Positions 53,554-61,765 of a DNA stretch of 64,000 bases are shown here, one piece after another. The position numbers and the translations under genes were made by a program. The stretch is from Prevotella sp. (GTDB lineage Bacteria; Bacteroidota; Bacteroidia; Bacteroidales; Bacteroidaceae), in contig JAFUTI010000006.1 in NCBI GenBank assembly GCA_017471465.1, forward strand, positions 62,001 through 126,000, given 5' to 3'. Within the stretch, counting starts at the first letter, position 1. Each line of letters begins with the position of its first letter. The notes beneath the pieces were generated by a model that was given only the letters and a program-made list of their open reading frames with translations, made no database searches and was not told the origin of the DNA.

Positions 53554-55080
53554 TTATCTTTTTCTACTTCTACTGCGCTGATTCCGCACGAAACCGTTGT
53601 TCTTCCACCACATCCATTCATCGTCTTTCTTTTTGGGCAGGTCATTGTTTGATGAACCACCACCAAGTGAAGGCTGGGTTTCCGGCAGGGCGATTTCCTG
53701 GATAACACCAAGCAGACCCTCCATCGCCACAGTAGCACGCTCGGCACTGCACTCGACCATCTCCATGAGGACATCAGCAGCTTTCTTTAGATTGCCCTGG
53801 CTAAACGACGAGCCAGGCTCCCGTCCCATATCAATAGCCTTTGCGACAAGACCCTCTGGAAGAAGATTCTCCAGATCGTACGGATAGAACTCTGTTCGGA
53901 AAGGCGTATTGACGAGTTCCCTGATGGACTTGACGGCATAGAAGACGGCGCTGTTGCGCTCCTGTTCTGCTTCTGTCTGCTTATGAGGCGCTGATGTTAC
54001 AAAGCTTGTTTCTTGCTGGTTGCTACCAGACATCCTCAGTGCCTCCTCCTTGACCTTCAATAGCCTCAGATATTCCTCGTCATCATCAGTCTGTGATGAA
54101 ACCGCAGCCCTTGGAGACATTGCCGTACTCGGCTGGCTCGACTGCTGCCATCCGTAGCTTTCAGTCCGCAAAGTTTCCATCTCAGGATGCAACTTCTGCC
54201 AAGTGCCATAGAGCTTCGACACCGTCAGGTCTCGTCCATGACCGAACTTCTTAGCCGATGCCTTGTACATGACGGTGCTGGAATAGTTGCCGTCGAGGTC
54301 GTATAGTTTTTCGCCGATGGAGTAACCACGGCACACACCCTGACTGTCGTAGGTCGGCTCCACCTCGAAGCCGTTCCTACGCATTTCGGCAAAGTACGTC
54401 TCGATGTCCCACTGGTTCATACTCTTCAACACCTTCATGGCAGCATCGTGAATCCGCTCCATCCGGTGGTTCGTCCGTTCCTCGGCTTTCACCCATCCGT
54501 ACCGTTCGGCGATGATGTCCGCAGCCATCTTCGCACGCTCCTTGCACTTGTGCGTGTCCTGCATCTGCCCGTCCATCGTCAGGCGGTTGGCCACAATGTG
54601 TACATGCGGCTTGCCTGTGTCGAAGTGGACGGTGGCGATATACTGGCTTTTGGCCAGCATCGTGCGCTTGCCGCTCACCTTTGTCTTTGGTTTGCCCGTC
54701 CACTTGTCAATGACAGGATAGCCGTCCTTGTCCCTCACCACCTCCTGCTTATAGTCAGTCGAGTCGAGCACCTTCACACAGTCCCTGCAAAACCTGTCCC
54801 ACTGCTCCATGGTCCAGTCGCTGCACTCTTCCCTCGGCGGACACAGTTCGATGCGCCAGAACGGATTTTCCACTTTATGCATGGATGTGGCCAGCTTCAG
54901 TTGCATATCCATCAACACCTCCACGGGCGAGTACGGCTTGCCCGTCAGCGGGTTCAGTTCGATGTTATTGGCGGCAAGAAAGACGGGCTTGTTCTCCTTC
55001 CTTGCCTTCTCCTTGTCAAGCACGTAACTGATGGCGTTGGCGGCATGCGCCCCGCCTATCGTCTCCATCTTAATCACCAT
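53554..55080 (-). CDS. Relaxase / mobilization nuclease (MobA-like)
   Basis: The 508-residue protein begins with a relaxase domain: N-terminal ISYVLDKEKA with probable nucleophile Y19, and the metal-binding motif H152, then H159-V-H161 (GKPHVHIVANRLT), as in the MOBP group. The C-terminal half is likely helical and binds other transfer proteins. It nicks the element at its origin of transfer. The gene lies 3 bases downstream of its accessory gene. Confidence 0.9.
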   Translation of the reverse strand: MVIKMETIGGAHAANAISYVLDKEKARKENKPVFLAANNIELNPLTGKPYSPVEVLMDMQLKLATSMHKVENPFWRIELCPPREECSDWTMEQWDRFCRDCVKVLDSTDYKQEVVRDKDGYPVIDKWTGKPKTKVSGKRTMLAKSQYIATVHFDTGKPHVHIVANRLTMDGQMQDTHKCKERAKMAADIIAERYGWVKAEERTNHRMERIHDAAMKVLKSMNQWDIETYFAEMRRNGFEVEPTYDSQGVCRGYSIGEKLYDLDGNYSSTVMYKASAKKFGHGRDLTVSKLYGTWQKLHPEMETLRTESYGWQQSSQPSTAMSPRAAVSSQTDDDEEYLRLLKVKEEALRMSGSNQQETSFVTSAPHKQTEAEQERNSAVFYAVKSIRELVNTPFRTEFYPYDLENLLPEGLVAKAIDMGREPGSSFSQGNLKKAADVLMEMVECSAERATVAMEGLLGVIQEIALPETQPSLGGGSSNNDLPKKKDDEWMWWKNNGFVRNQRSRSRKR

Positions 55081-55083
55081 ACG

Positions 55084-55809
55084 CTAATCTGCATTAGAAA
55101 TAACCCTGTCCCTCATCAGGTCGAAGAACTCCAGCGCCGTGATAAGATGCTCGCGCCACCAGTCATAGCTCTTATCGTTAATGACCACCCTCATTCGTTC
55201 CGCATCCGGAAGACTAGCCAATTCAGCAATCATGGCATTGAACATCAGCTGCACATCTGCCCGCTCTTTCTTCAGGTTCCGCAGCAGTTCCAGTTCTTCC
55301 TCGCTGAAGGCCGCACGAGGATGCTTGCCGCGCATGAGTTCAGTACAATAACGGCTCATACTTTGTCCGCATTTTTTTGAATCTGACGCCAACGTGTTAA
55401 AGAGCTTGGTTGTCAATTTTAGGTGCAGCATCTTATCCGCAGGCCACTTCCTGATGCACAGCCCTGATCTGTTCCCGTGCAGCACCTTCTCAATCAGGTC
55501 CACGCGATGGGCATCCAGCTTGTAGCCGACAAACAGGTTGAATCGTTGGCGGCTGATGGGCTGGTCCACTTGAAATCTGGTGGTGTCAGCCATCAGTACA
55601 CTGAAGTGCATCTGGCACTTCCCGTCTGTCTCATCCACCCACAGGTCGCTGACCACCACGGGGTCCCAAGAGAACTTACTGTGCCACTTGTTATCCTTCA
55701 ATGAAAAACACCGCTCCTTCGACTTGATGAAGAAGCCCTTTTCCGGTCTCGCCTCCTCTACGAGCAGCGAGCCTTGGAACACCTTTGATCTATAGTTATT
55801 ATCATTCAT
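55084..55809 (-). CDS. Mobilization accessory protein, possibly relaxosome DNA-binding
   Basis: The 241-residue protein has a beta-rich first half (VEEARPEKGFFIKSKERCF) and a helical C-terminal half (LLRNLKKERADVQLMFNAM) that resembles MobC-like relaxosome proteins. It is immediately upstream of the relaxase gene and downstream of the probable origin of transfer. Function by position is inference; the family name is uncertain. Confidence 0.65.
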   Translation of the reverse strand: MNDNNYRSKVFQGSLLVEEARPEKGFFIKSKERCFSLKDNKWHSKFSWDPVVVSDLWVDETDGKCQMHFSVLMADTTRFQVDQPISRQRFNLFVGYKLDAHRVDLIEKVLHGNRSGLCIRKWPADKMLHLKLTTKLFNTLASDSKKCGQSMSRYCTELMRGKHPRAAFSEEELELLRNLKKERADVQLMFNAMIAELASLPDAERMRVVINDKSYDWWREHLITALEFFDLMRDRVISNAD

Positions 55810-56030
55810 ATTTTACTTCCTTTTTAAAAGGGTGTGAGCCAGCGAACGCCTCCCCAATGAGAGCCTGCGAGCATTGCCAGTTCGGTTCGTCTGCCAAAAG
55901 AGCCTTAGCGATTTTGGTAGCACGAAACTCCAACTGGCATATCTTAGGGCAAGTTTCGGTTCTGACCGACGTTTCAGGTACTCGGAGAGGTCTCCATAGT
56001 GCCGGGAATATCGTACGCTCTCGCTCTTTG
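55810..56030. other. Candidate origin of transfer (oriT)
   Basis: A 221-base gap in the mobilization operon lies directly upstream of the accessory and relaxase genes. It holds an 8-bp inverted repeat with widely separated arms, TGCCAGTT (55875-55882) and AACTGGCA (55932-55939), and other short stem-loops. A minus-strand frame through it (56107 to 55802) overlaps the upstream gene and looks spurious. The nick site was not identified. Confidence 0.4.
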
Positions 56031-56354
56031 TTACAGAACTTCATCGACGCTCTTCTTACGGTTAGTAACTGCACCATGCTTCTGTTCGTAACGGGCGATT
56101 CCGTCACGGAGGAACTTTTCTACGACCTCGCGAATGGAGAAGCCCTCGATGTGTGCGATGGCCTTTATCTTAACCACAATCTCCACGGCACAGATGAACG
56201 TAAAGTGCTGCCAGGCTTTTTTGATGACACTGGCCTCTTCTGGTGCCTGTAGCATCTGAGGCTTCGGCTGCTCTGTTGGCTTCGCCTTTTGAGTGATGTC
56301 CTTGACACTACTTTCAAGGTCTGTCAGACCACTGGGATACGCTTGCTGACCCAT
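56031..56354 (-). CDS. Small partner protein of ParA, probable DNA-binding
   Basis: The 107-residue protein has a disordered N-terminus and a C-terminal helical segment (IKAIAHIEGFSIREVVEKF) that resembles a ribbon-helix-helix domain. It ends 6 bases after the ParA gene, so the two act as a ParA-ParB-like pair; the fold assignment is by eye. Confidence 0.65.
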   Translation of the reverse strand: MGQQAYPSGLTDLESSVKDITQKAKPTEQPKPQMLQAPEEASVIKKAWQHFTFICAVEIVVKIKAIAHIEGFSIREVVEKFLRDGIARYEQKHGAVTNRKKSVDEVL

Positions 56355-56360
56355 ACCTGT

Positions 56361-57008
56361 TTACACATTTATTTGTTCTACAATGGCATCGAAGGCATGT
56401 TCGACGGCGGCCTTCTGATACTTATCAAGAGGGGAAACGGTCGAGTATCGCTTGATGACGACGCTCTGCTTGATTCTCGGCGTAACCTTTCCGATTCTGC
56501 CAAGAATTTTTACCGTCTCTTCACGCTGCTTCATCTCGTCTGCACGGTTCTCCGTCGTATTGATGCGGTTGGGCAGGAATACCAGCCGTATATCCTTGAC
56601 TCGCTTGATGACCTTGATGAAGATTCCCGTGGCATCGATGGTGTCGAAGTCGTAGGAGACAGGAACCACAGCCAAATCCGCAGCCTGATACAGCAGATCG
56701 AGGTTGGAGGCATTGAGCGTTCCCGGCATGTCGATAAGGACGATGCCCTCGAACTTCTTTGCCTCCTCAATAGAGGACTGCAGGCTCTGGCGGTCAGTCG
56801 TGTCAATGGTACTCACGTCCCAAGGTACTGCCACGTCAGGGTTTGCAGCCAGTTCCCTCTCCCTGTGACGGGACAGGGATGCCTGTATGTCTGCATCCAA
56901 AGCCATCACAGGATAACCACACTCGTAAAGATACTGCGCAAAGAGCGCACAGGTGGAGGTCTTTCCGACTCCGCCCTTGATGTTGGTAAAAAGAATAATT
57001 CTATTCAT
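56361..57008 (-). CDS. ParA-family partition ATPase
   Basis: The 215-residue protein begins M-N-R-I-I-L-F-T-N-I-K-G-G-V-G-K-T-S with the deviant Walker A motif (K11-S18), then LDADIQAS and VLIDMPG. Small ParA proteins like this one distribute mobile DNA or assist mobilization. An upstream in-frame extension runs through repeated DNA and is not taken as coding. The start 9 bases upstream (M-F-K-M) is an alternative. Confidence 0.88.
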   Translation of the reverse strand: MNRIILFTNIKGGVGKTSTCALFAQYLYECGYPVMALDADIQASLSRHRERELAANPDVAVPWDVSTIDTTDRQSLQSSIEEAKKFEGIVLIDMPGTLNASNLDLLYQAADLAVVPVSYDFDTIDATGIFIKVIKRVKDIRLVFLPNRINTTENRADEMKQREETVKILGRIGKVTPRIKQSVVIKRYSTVSPLDKYQKAAVEHAFDAIVEQINV

Positions 57009-57044
57009 CTTAAACATAGTTTTAATTGTTTTCTGTGTAATCTT

Positions 57045-57297
57045 TGTAATCATAGTACACTTTGTATATTCTGTACGTTTTGTGTACGCTGGCGCCATTG
57101 GAGACATTGTTTCCTTTGTGGACAATGTAGTCAATGGGTACAATGTCGCCTTTGTCAACATTGTGGTCTCTGGGTACAATGCAACATATGTGTACAAAGC
57201 CTTGGTGGATGCCACGACAGTAGCGTCCTGTGTGTACATTGTCGCCATTGGCCTCATTCTGTACAACTGATACATCCTATACAATGTGTACATGATT
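57045..57297. repeat. Iteron-like degenerate repeats upstream of parA
   Basis: Variants of TACAATGT or ACATTGT occur about every 12-15 bases, for example near 57103, 57121, 57139, 57158, 57175, 57200, 57235 and 57280, on both strands. The minus strand stays open in one frame (M-Y-T-L-Y-R-M-Y pattern) only because the repeat unit is close to a multiple of three. A partition site or replication iterons would fit here, next to ParA. Confidence 0.55.
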
Positions 57298-57309
57298 ACG
57301 TCCGACATG

Positions 57310-57687
57310 TTACCACTCACACGTTTTAGGTTTACGACGATGGGATGCAAGGATGGCATCGTTCTCTTCCTCGGTGGTCATCGGCACGGCATTCTTGCGC
57401 TTTACCTCCAGCCACTTGTCCAGCTCATCATTGAAGAGTACCCAGCGCTTGCCCGGCTTAGATCCTGGCACTTCGCCCTTCTGCAACTTCATGTAGAGGG
57501 TGTTCAGGGGCATGCGGAGATAATCAGCCGCCTCCTCCACGTTCATCGTACGACGCACACGTTCCATTCTCTGCTTGGTTTGTCCTTTCTGAAGGTCCTG
57601 CAGTGCCACCTTCATGCCGACGACTTCATCTCGAAGCTCGGCAACGACCTGCGGTAGGTCGTTGAATGTTAATGTTTTGTTTGCCAT
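57310..57687 (-). CDS. Helix-turn-helix (excisionase/MerR-like) regulator
   Basis: The 125-residue protein has a helical N-terminus (LPQVVAELRDEVVGMKVALQ) and an HTH_17 domain (MNVEEAADYLRMPLNTLYMKL...GSKPGKRWVLFNDELDKWL). It is probably the regulator or excisionase-like factor for the partition and mobilization genes. An ATG at 57687 is chosen over a TTG nine bases upstream. Confidence 0.83.
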   Translation of the reverse strand: MANKTLTFNDLPQVVAELRDEVVGMKVALQDLQKGQTKQRMERVRRTMNVEEAADYLRMPLNTLYMKLQKGEVPGSKPGKRWVLFNDELDKWLEVKRKNAVPMTTEEENDAILASHRRKPKTCEW

Positions 57688-57894
57688 TATAGACAATGAG
57701 ACTTTTGTGTCTCGTCGGCAAAGGAACTACATTATGCTTGCGTTATGGAATAAATTACGCTCCATGCACAGATAATAATGGTATAATGTAGATAGCGGTC
57801 GTTCTGCATGGTATTAGGTGGTAGTATGTGGTTGCTGATAAAAGAAATGCAGGGAAAAGTGAGACTTGTTCTCCCAACCATGAAGGCATAAAAA

Positions 57895-57932
57895 CAGCAC
57901 CGTACAGACTCGGATTAGTCGGTACAGTGCTG
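57895..57932 (-). terminator. Terminator of the two-helix membrane protein gene
   Basis: Two 16-base arms (57895-57910 and 57917-57932, two mismatches) and a 6-base loop are followed on the minus strand by TTTTTAT. It lies 48 bases after the stop of the gene at 57980. The stretch up to 57687 has no gene; it is promoter space for the HTH gene. Confidence 0.75.
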
Positions 57933-57979
57933 AAAGATTGAAGGACTTTAGCTGTTTGTCAGCTTGCCTGCTTCATCTG

Positions 57980-58909
57980 CTAGTCTCTGATGTGGAAGGC
58001 AATGGAATGAGGTTCGGGCTTGTCGATCTTGATGAAATCAGTCTCCCTCTCCTCCAACAGATTATTTGCAAGATAATCTTCGGTACATTGTGATCCGTCT
58101 CTCTTGAGACAGAGTTCGGGGAACATCGTCTTGATAAAACGACCGCACGTTTTGGTACTATACCCTTTATCCATACCCATACGCTTGGCGATGTTCCAAG
58201 TCAAGTGTCGCATGTCACGGCTCGTTACCTTTACCTTCCATTTCCACATCCTTTTCCTGGGTTGGTAGGTCGGACTTTCTATCCATTGTTTATACTCCAG
58301 CCAGAAGGCCAGCAGGTCGGATTCATCCAACAGTGGTGCAACTGCCCAATATACATACTCCTCCATAATCTCCTTGCGCATCTCGATGAATTGCGTACGT
58401 CGCTCCTCATTCTCCTTGGCACTGCGGCTGATGATTTCCATAATCTTATCATCCCTCTCTACTGAAGGTTGAAGTGCTGGTGATGTGGGCTCAGAAGCAT
58501 TGCTTTCCTCAACCGTGTTTTCAGGAACGGGTTCTTCCTTAACTGATTCTACAGGAATAGGAATGGCCTCTGTGACTATGACAGGAGCAGGAATTGCTAT
58601 GGCCGGTTCGATTACTTTTGGTGCAATCGTAGCGGGAGCAACGCTGTTCTCCTGAATGCTCTTTCGCTTCTTCTTGCTCTTCTTGTCAAGCAGACTCCCA
58701 ATCCCCGACATCCCAGCGATAACAGAATAGAGGACGACCTCCAGCAAGATAAAATTGCAGGCGACGAGGACGGTGTAAGGTATGACAGTACTTTCGCCGT
58801 ACCAATATCCGGCCACGATAAATGAGATAAAGAGGTTTATCGCACTGATGGCGATACAGATGGCGGTAAAGAACCGCTCGAATCCCGATAAACTAATCTT
58901 TGTGTACAT
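57980..58909 (-). CDS. Two-helix membrane protein of the element, unknown function
   Basis: The 309-residue protein starts with two membrane segments (about 10-36 and 42-65), then a basic stretch (KKSKKKRKS), a proline/valine/glutamate-rich linker and a C-terminal domain (FWLEYKQWIESPTYQ...RDMRHLTWNIAKRMGMDKGYSTKTCGRFIK) that looks winged-helix-like. It may be a membrane-tethered DNA-binding protein; no family was recognised. Confidence 0.7.
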   Translation of the reverse strand: MYTKISLSGFERFFTAICIAISAINLFISFIVAGYWYGESTVIPYTVLVACNFILLEVVLYSVIAGMSGIGSLLDKKSKKKRKSIQENSVAPATIAPKVIEPAIAIPAPVIVTEAIPIPVESVKEEPVPENTVEESNASEPTSPALQPSVERDDKIMEIISRSAKENEERRTQFIEMRKEIMEEYVYWAVAPLLDESDLLAFWLEYKQWIESPTYQPRKRMWKWKVKVTSRDMRHLTWNIAKRMGMDKGYSTKTCGRFIKTMFPELCLKRDGSQCTEDYLANNLLEERETDFIKIDKPEPHSIAFHIRD

Positions 58910-59078
58910 ATTATATTGTTACTTTTTAATGGTTGTCCACCGTTGTTGATGGCTTTCGGGCTGCAAAGGAAAGAAAAATATCTGAGAAATGACCCCGAAA
59001 AAAATAAAAATTAAATTTTTAACATTTCCGGAGCCTTCTCTTTTTAACATTTCCTTCGTTTATTACACTTTTTTGCCA

Positions 59079-60245
59079 TTATCCAATCTTCATCTGGGCG
59101 ATTTTTGCGGATTTCAGCGTAATCTTGTCTACTGACTCGCGCTTGCTCTCGTCAGCCATCGCGGCATAGATCTGTGTCGTCGAGACGTTCTTGTGACCAA
59201 GGATATGCTGGACGGTATAGACACTGGTGCCTGCCTCGACTTGCAGCGAGCCCAGGGTATGGCGGCTACAGTGGTAGGTTATGTGCTTGGTGATGCCCGC
59301 CTCCTGCAACCAGTTCTTCAACGGAGCCTGGGTGAGACTGTCGTTGAAGCCGACAAAAACCTTGTCGGTCGGTTTGCGGTTCTCATCGCCGTCATTGAAG
59401 CCTATCAGTTCCAGGGCTTCGTTGCTGATGGGATTGTTCACCAGCTCCTTCGTCTTCTGCATACGGAGCGTGATGTACATGCCGCCGTCACCGTAGGGTT
59501 GGATCTTGTCCCAAGTCAGCTGCTTGATGTCACTCTTTCTCAATCCCGTCAAACAAGAAAAGAGGAAGGCCTTCTTCAGCACCTCAGAGGAGCAGGGCGT
59601 ATTGGCGAGGTTGACAAGCTCCTGACGTGACAGGTGCTCCTTTTCCGTGGGGATGGTGTCGATGCGCTCCAGGAATCCGTTTGGGTTCTCCATGATCTTG
59701 TGCTCACGATAGGCAGTATGGAGCACTGCACGGAAGGTTGACCAATAGCCTGCCACACTATTGATGTGCAGCGTCAGTTTCGTATGCTTCAGCTGGTGGG
59801 CGGTCAGCAGGTACTCACGGAACTTGTTGCAGAGGTCGACGTTGATTTCGTCGAAACGGCACTTGCCCTTGGTGAACTTCTCGAAGTGCATGTAGACGTT
59901 CTCCCACTTGGTGTTCTTTTTCTCGGCCTTCTCCTTGAAGTAGACGAGGAAGTCACCCTTCATCTTCTCCTTGTCGAAGAAGTCGTAGCGCTCGTTGACT
60001 ATGCTCTCAAAACGTCGGCAGCGCAAGGCTTCGGCCTTCTCACGCATGCGGTCATTGTAGTCCCGCTCGCGCTGGTTCTTCGGCTTGGCATAGATGTAGA
60101 TACCCAGTGACTCATGGCGCATGACCTTCATCGTCGATTCATCACGATAGCCTGGATAGTAGTCCAGGTAGTACGAAAGTTGTTCTCCGCCTTTGATTTT
60201 CCGTGTGCGGAGAGTCACGGTCTTACAAATGTTACTCATATACAT
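59079..60245 (-). CDS. Tyrosine-type site-specific integrase
   Basis: The 388-residue recombinase has an N-terminal arm-binding domain, a SAM-like core-binding domain (about 92-190) and a catalytic domain with R236 (GLRKSDI), H325-x-x-R328 (YHCSRHT), H351 (LGHKNVS) and nucleophile Y360. This is the integrase of the mobile element; it lies 1.5 kb from the right end and is transcribed leftward. The second ATG (60239) is an alternative start. Confidence 0.92.
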   Translation of the reverse strand: MYMSNICKTVTLRTRKIKGGEQLSYYLDYYPGYRDESTMKVMRHESLGIYIYAKPKNQRERDYNDRMREKAEALRCRRFESIVNERYDFFDKEKMKGDFLVYFKEKAEKKNTKWENVYMHFEKFTKGKCRFDEINVDLCNKFREYLLTAHQLKHTKLTLHINSVAGYWSTFRAVLHTAYREHKIMENPNGFLERIDTIPTEKEHLSRQELVNLANTPCSSEVLKKAFLFSCLTGLRKSDIKQLTWDKIQPYGDGGMYITLRMQKTKELVNNPISNEALELIGFNDGDENRKPTDKVFVGFNDSLTQAPLKNWLQEAGITKHITYHCSRHTLGSLQVEAGTSVYTVQHILGHKNVSTTQIYAAMADESKRESVDKITLKSAKIAQMKIG

Positions 60246-60434
60246 TATTATATTTTAGTGAATATCCTTTGGTGAAGCGTATCTTCACGGCTGCGAAATT
60301 ACCCCATTATCCTTGTATGGAGGCAGATATTACGCGTAATGTACCAATAATGCATAGATAATATTGGTTGTTCATACGCGAGATGCAGATCCTTCTAGCC
60401 ATGTTGCCCATCATAATTGGTTGTGCCTGATTAT

Positions 60435-61475
60435 TCATACAAGTGAGTAGCTGCCATATTGAGCCAGTCTTTCCGCCATAATCCCATCGAAGTCAGCCTT
60501 GGGAATTAAGTTCTTTACACCAACTTTGACCGTCGTGATGCCGTTTTTCTTGGCAATGATAGCGACATTAGCCGTACTCATGCCATACTTTTCAGCGGCA
60601 TCCTTGGATGTGTAGTATCTGTCATCGTTCACAAGGTCTGTACGTCTCAGTTCCTCAAAGTGACTTCTGGAGTAAAAGGTCTGGCCGTATTCCCGCTTGG
60701 TTGGAATATGGTGACGATAAGCGTTGGAACGAACTGAGGCCGCACTCATACCGAATAGTTTCTCTGCTTCCTTCATCGTCAGCCACTCGCTGATAGACTC
60801 CACTTCGACAGACTTCCCAAACAAAGCATCCATGTGCTTACGGCTGTAGTAGTTCTTCCCAGCTATCCGACATACAGGCACCTGATTCCGTTTGGCAGAA
60901 GTATACAGCCAACTTTTCTTGACCTTATAGATACTCATAACCTCTTCGCCGGAAATGTAGTCAAGTACTTCGTTCTCCTGCTGCACATCCTCATACATGG
61001 AAAGGTTCATACTATTCTTGGTCTTGACAGATTTCGCCATAGGCTCGTTGACTTTCTTTGGTCTGCTTGTTGGTAACACCCGATGATATGGGTTTCCTGC
61101 CAACATCTTCTCAATGTCAGCCTTTCGGATAAACGCCATCCTGCTGCTGATTCTCGATGCCGCCAGCTTCCCCTCGTTTACCAGCTTATAGATATACTGC
61201 CGTGAACACCCCATAAGTATCGCAGCCTTGGCAAACGTCAGGTACTCCTGACATTGTAGGTCAATCACTGGCTCCACAGCATTCATAAAATCCTGCTGCC
61301 TCTTTTTCCGTGCCTCCTTCGCCTTGGTCTGGCACTCCTCGCAGCAATACTTCTGCATTCCACTCCTTGGAACGAACTCCTTTCCGCAGTACTTGCACTT
61401 TCTGACTTCCTTCATTTTCAACACTTTTGATGGTTCAACAATCATTCTCTTTTTCCCTTTCGTTAAGTCAATCAT
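60435..61475 (-). CDS. Zinc-ribbon protein with four HTH_17/excisionase-like modules
   Basis: The 346-residue protein has an N-terminal cysteine cluster C27-x2-C30...C44-C45...C48 and four repeated helix-turn-helix modules: LTFAKAAILMGCSRQYIYKL, VMSIYKVKKSWLYTS, LTMKEAEKLFGMSAASVR and YTSKDAAEKYGMSTANV. Each is followed by a basic/aromatic strand as in excisionases. It lies next to the integrase and the right end, so it probably regulates excision and integration. Four modules in one chain is unusual. Confidence 0.8.
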   Translation of the reverse strand: MIDLTKGKKRMIVEPSKVLKMKEVRKCKYCGKEFVPRSGMQKYCCEECQTKAKEARKKRQQDFMNAVEPVIDLQCQEYLTFAKAAILMGCSRQYIYKLVNEGKLAASRISSRMAFIRKADIEKMLAGNPYHRVLPTSRPKKVNEPMAKSVKTKNSMNLSMYEDVQQENEVLDYISGEEVMSIYKVKKSWLYTSAKRNQVPVCRIAGKNYYSRKHMDALFGKSVEVESISEWLTMKEAEKLFGMSAASVRSNAYRHHIPTKREYGQTFYSRSHFEELRRTDLVNDDRYYTSKDAAEKYGMSTANVAIIAKKNGITTVKVGVKNLIPKADFDGIMAERLAQYGSYSLV

Positions 61476-61495
61476 GCTTCACATTCGTCAACCTA

Positions 61496-61594
61496 TGTCA
61501 ACTCCGTCCGCATCGTTGCTCTCTCGGAATCCGTCCGCTCCGTTTTGTCACTCCTTGCACCTCATCGTAACCCTTTGTCAACCGAGTCCGCAAA
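61496..61594. repeat. Three direct repeats near the right end of the element
   Basis: Copies of a CCGTCCGC-like word occur at about 61496-61513 (TGTCAACTCCGTCCGCAT), 61525-61540 and 61575-61594 (TTGTCAACCGAGTCCGC). They lie upstream of the four-HTH gene and 180-280 bases from the element end. They could be integrase arm sites or operators of the HTH protein. Confidence 0.5.
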
Positions 61595-61765
61595 GTGACG
61601 AATCAGAAGCCCCGTAAATTCCTCGCGGTAGAAATACGTTGCAAAAATATACTGAAATTCGGTAACTACCAAATTCCAACCATCAAGTGTTAAAAATCAA
61701 AAGTAACTGAAAATGAGTGTTTTACAAATAGTTAGTATTAGATATTCCTGGTTGTTCGTACCCTT

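Noticed and set aside
55802-56107. Minus-strand frame of 101 codons in the mobilization operon
   Set aside because: It overlaps 77 bases of the ParA partner gene in another frame, also runs into the next start codon, and its product has no recognisable pattern. The region fits oriT better.
57009-57359. 117-residue N-terminal extension of ParA
   Set aside because: The stretch is repetitive DNA, and small ParA proteins start just before the Walker A motif, as at 57008. The extension would also overlap the HTH gene.
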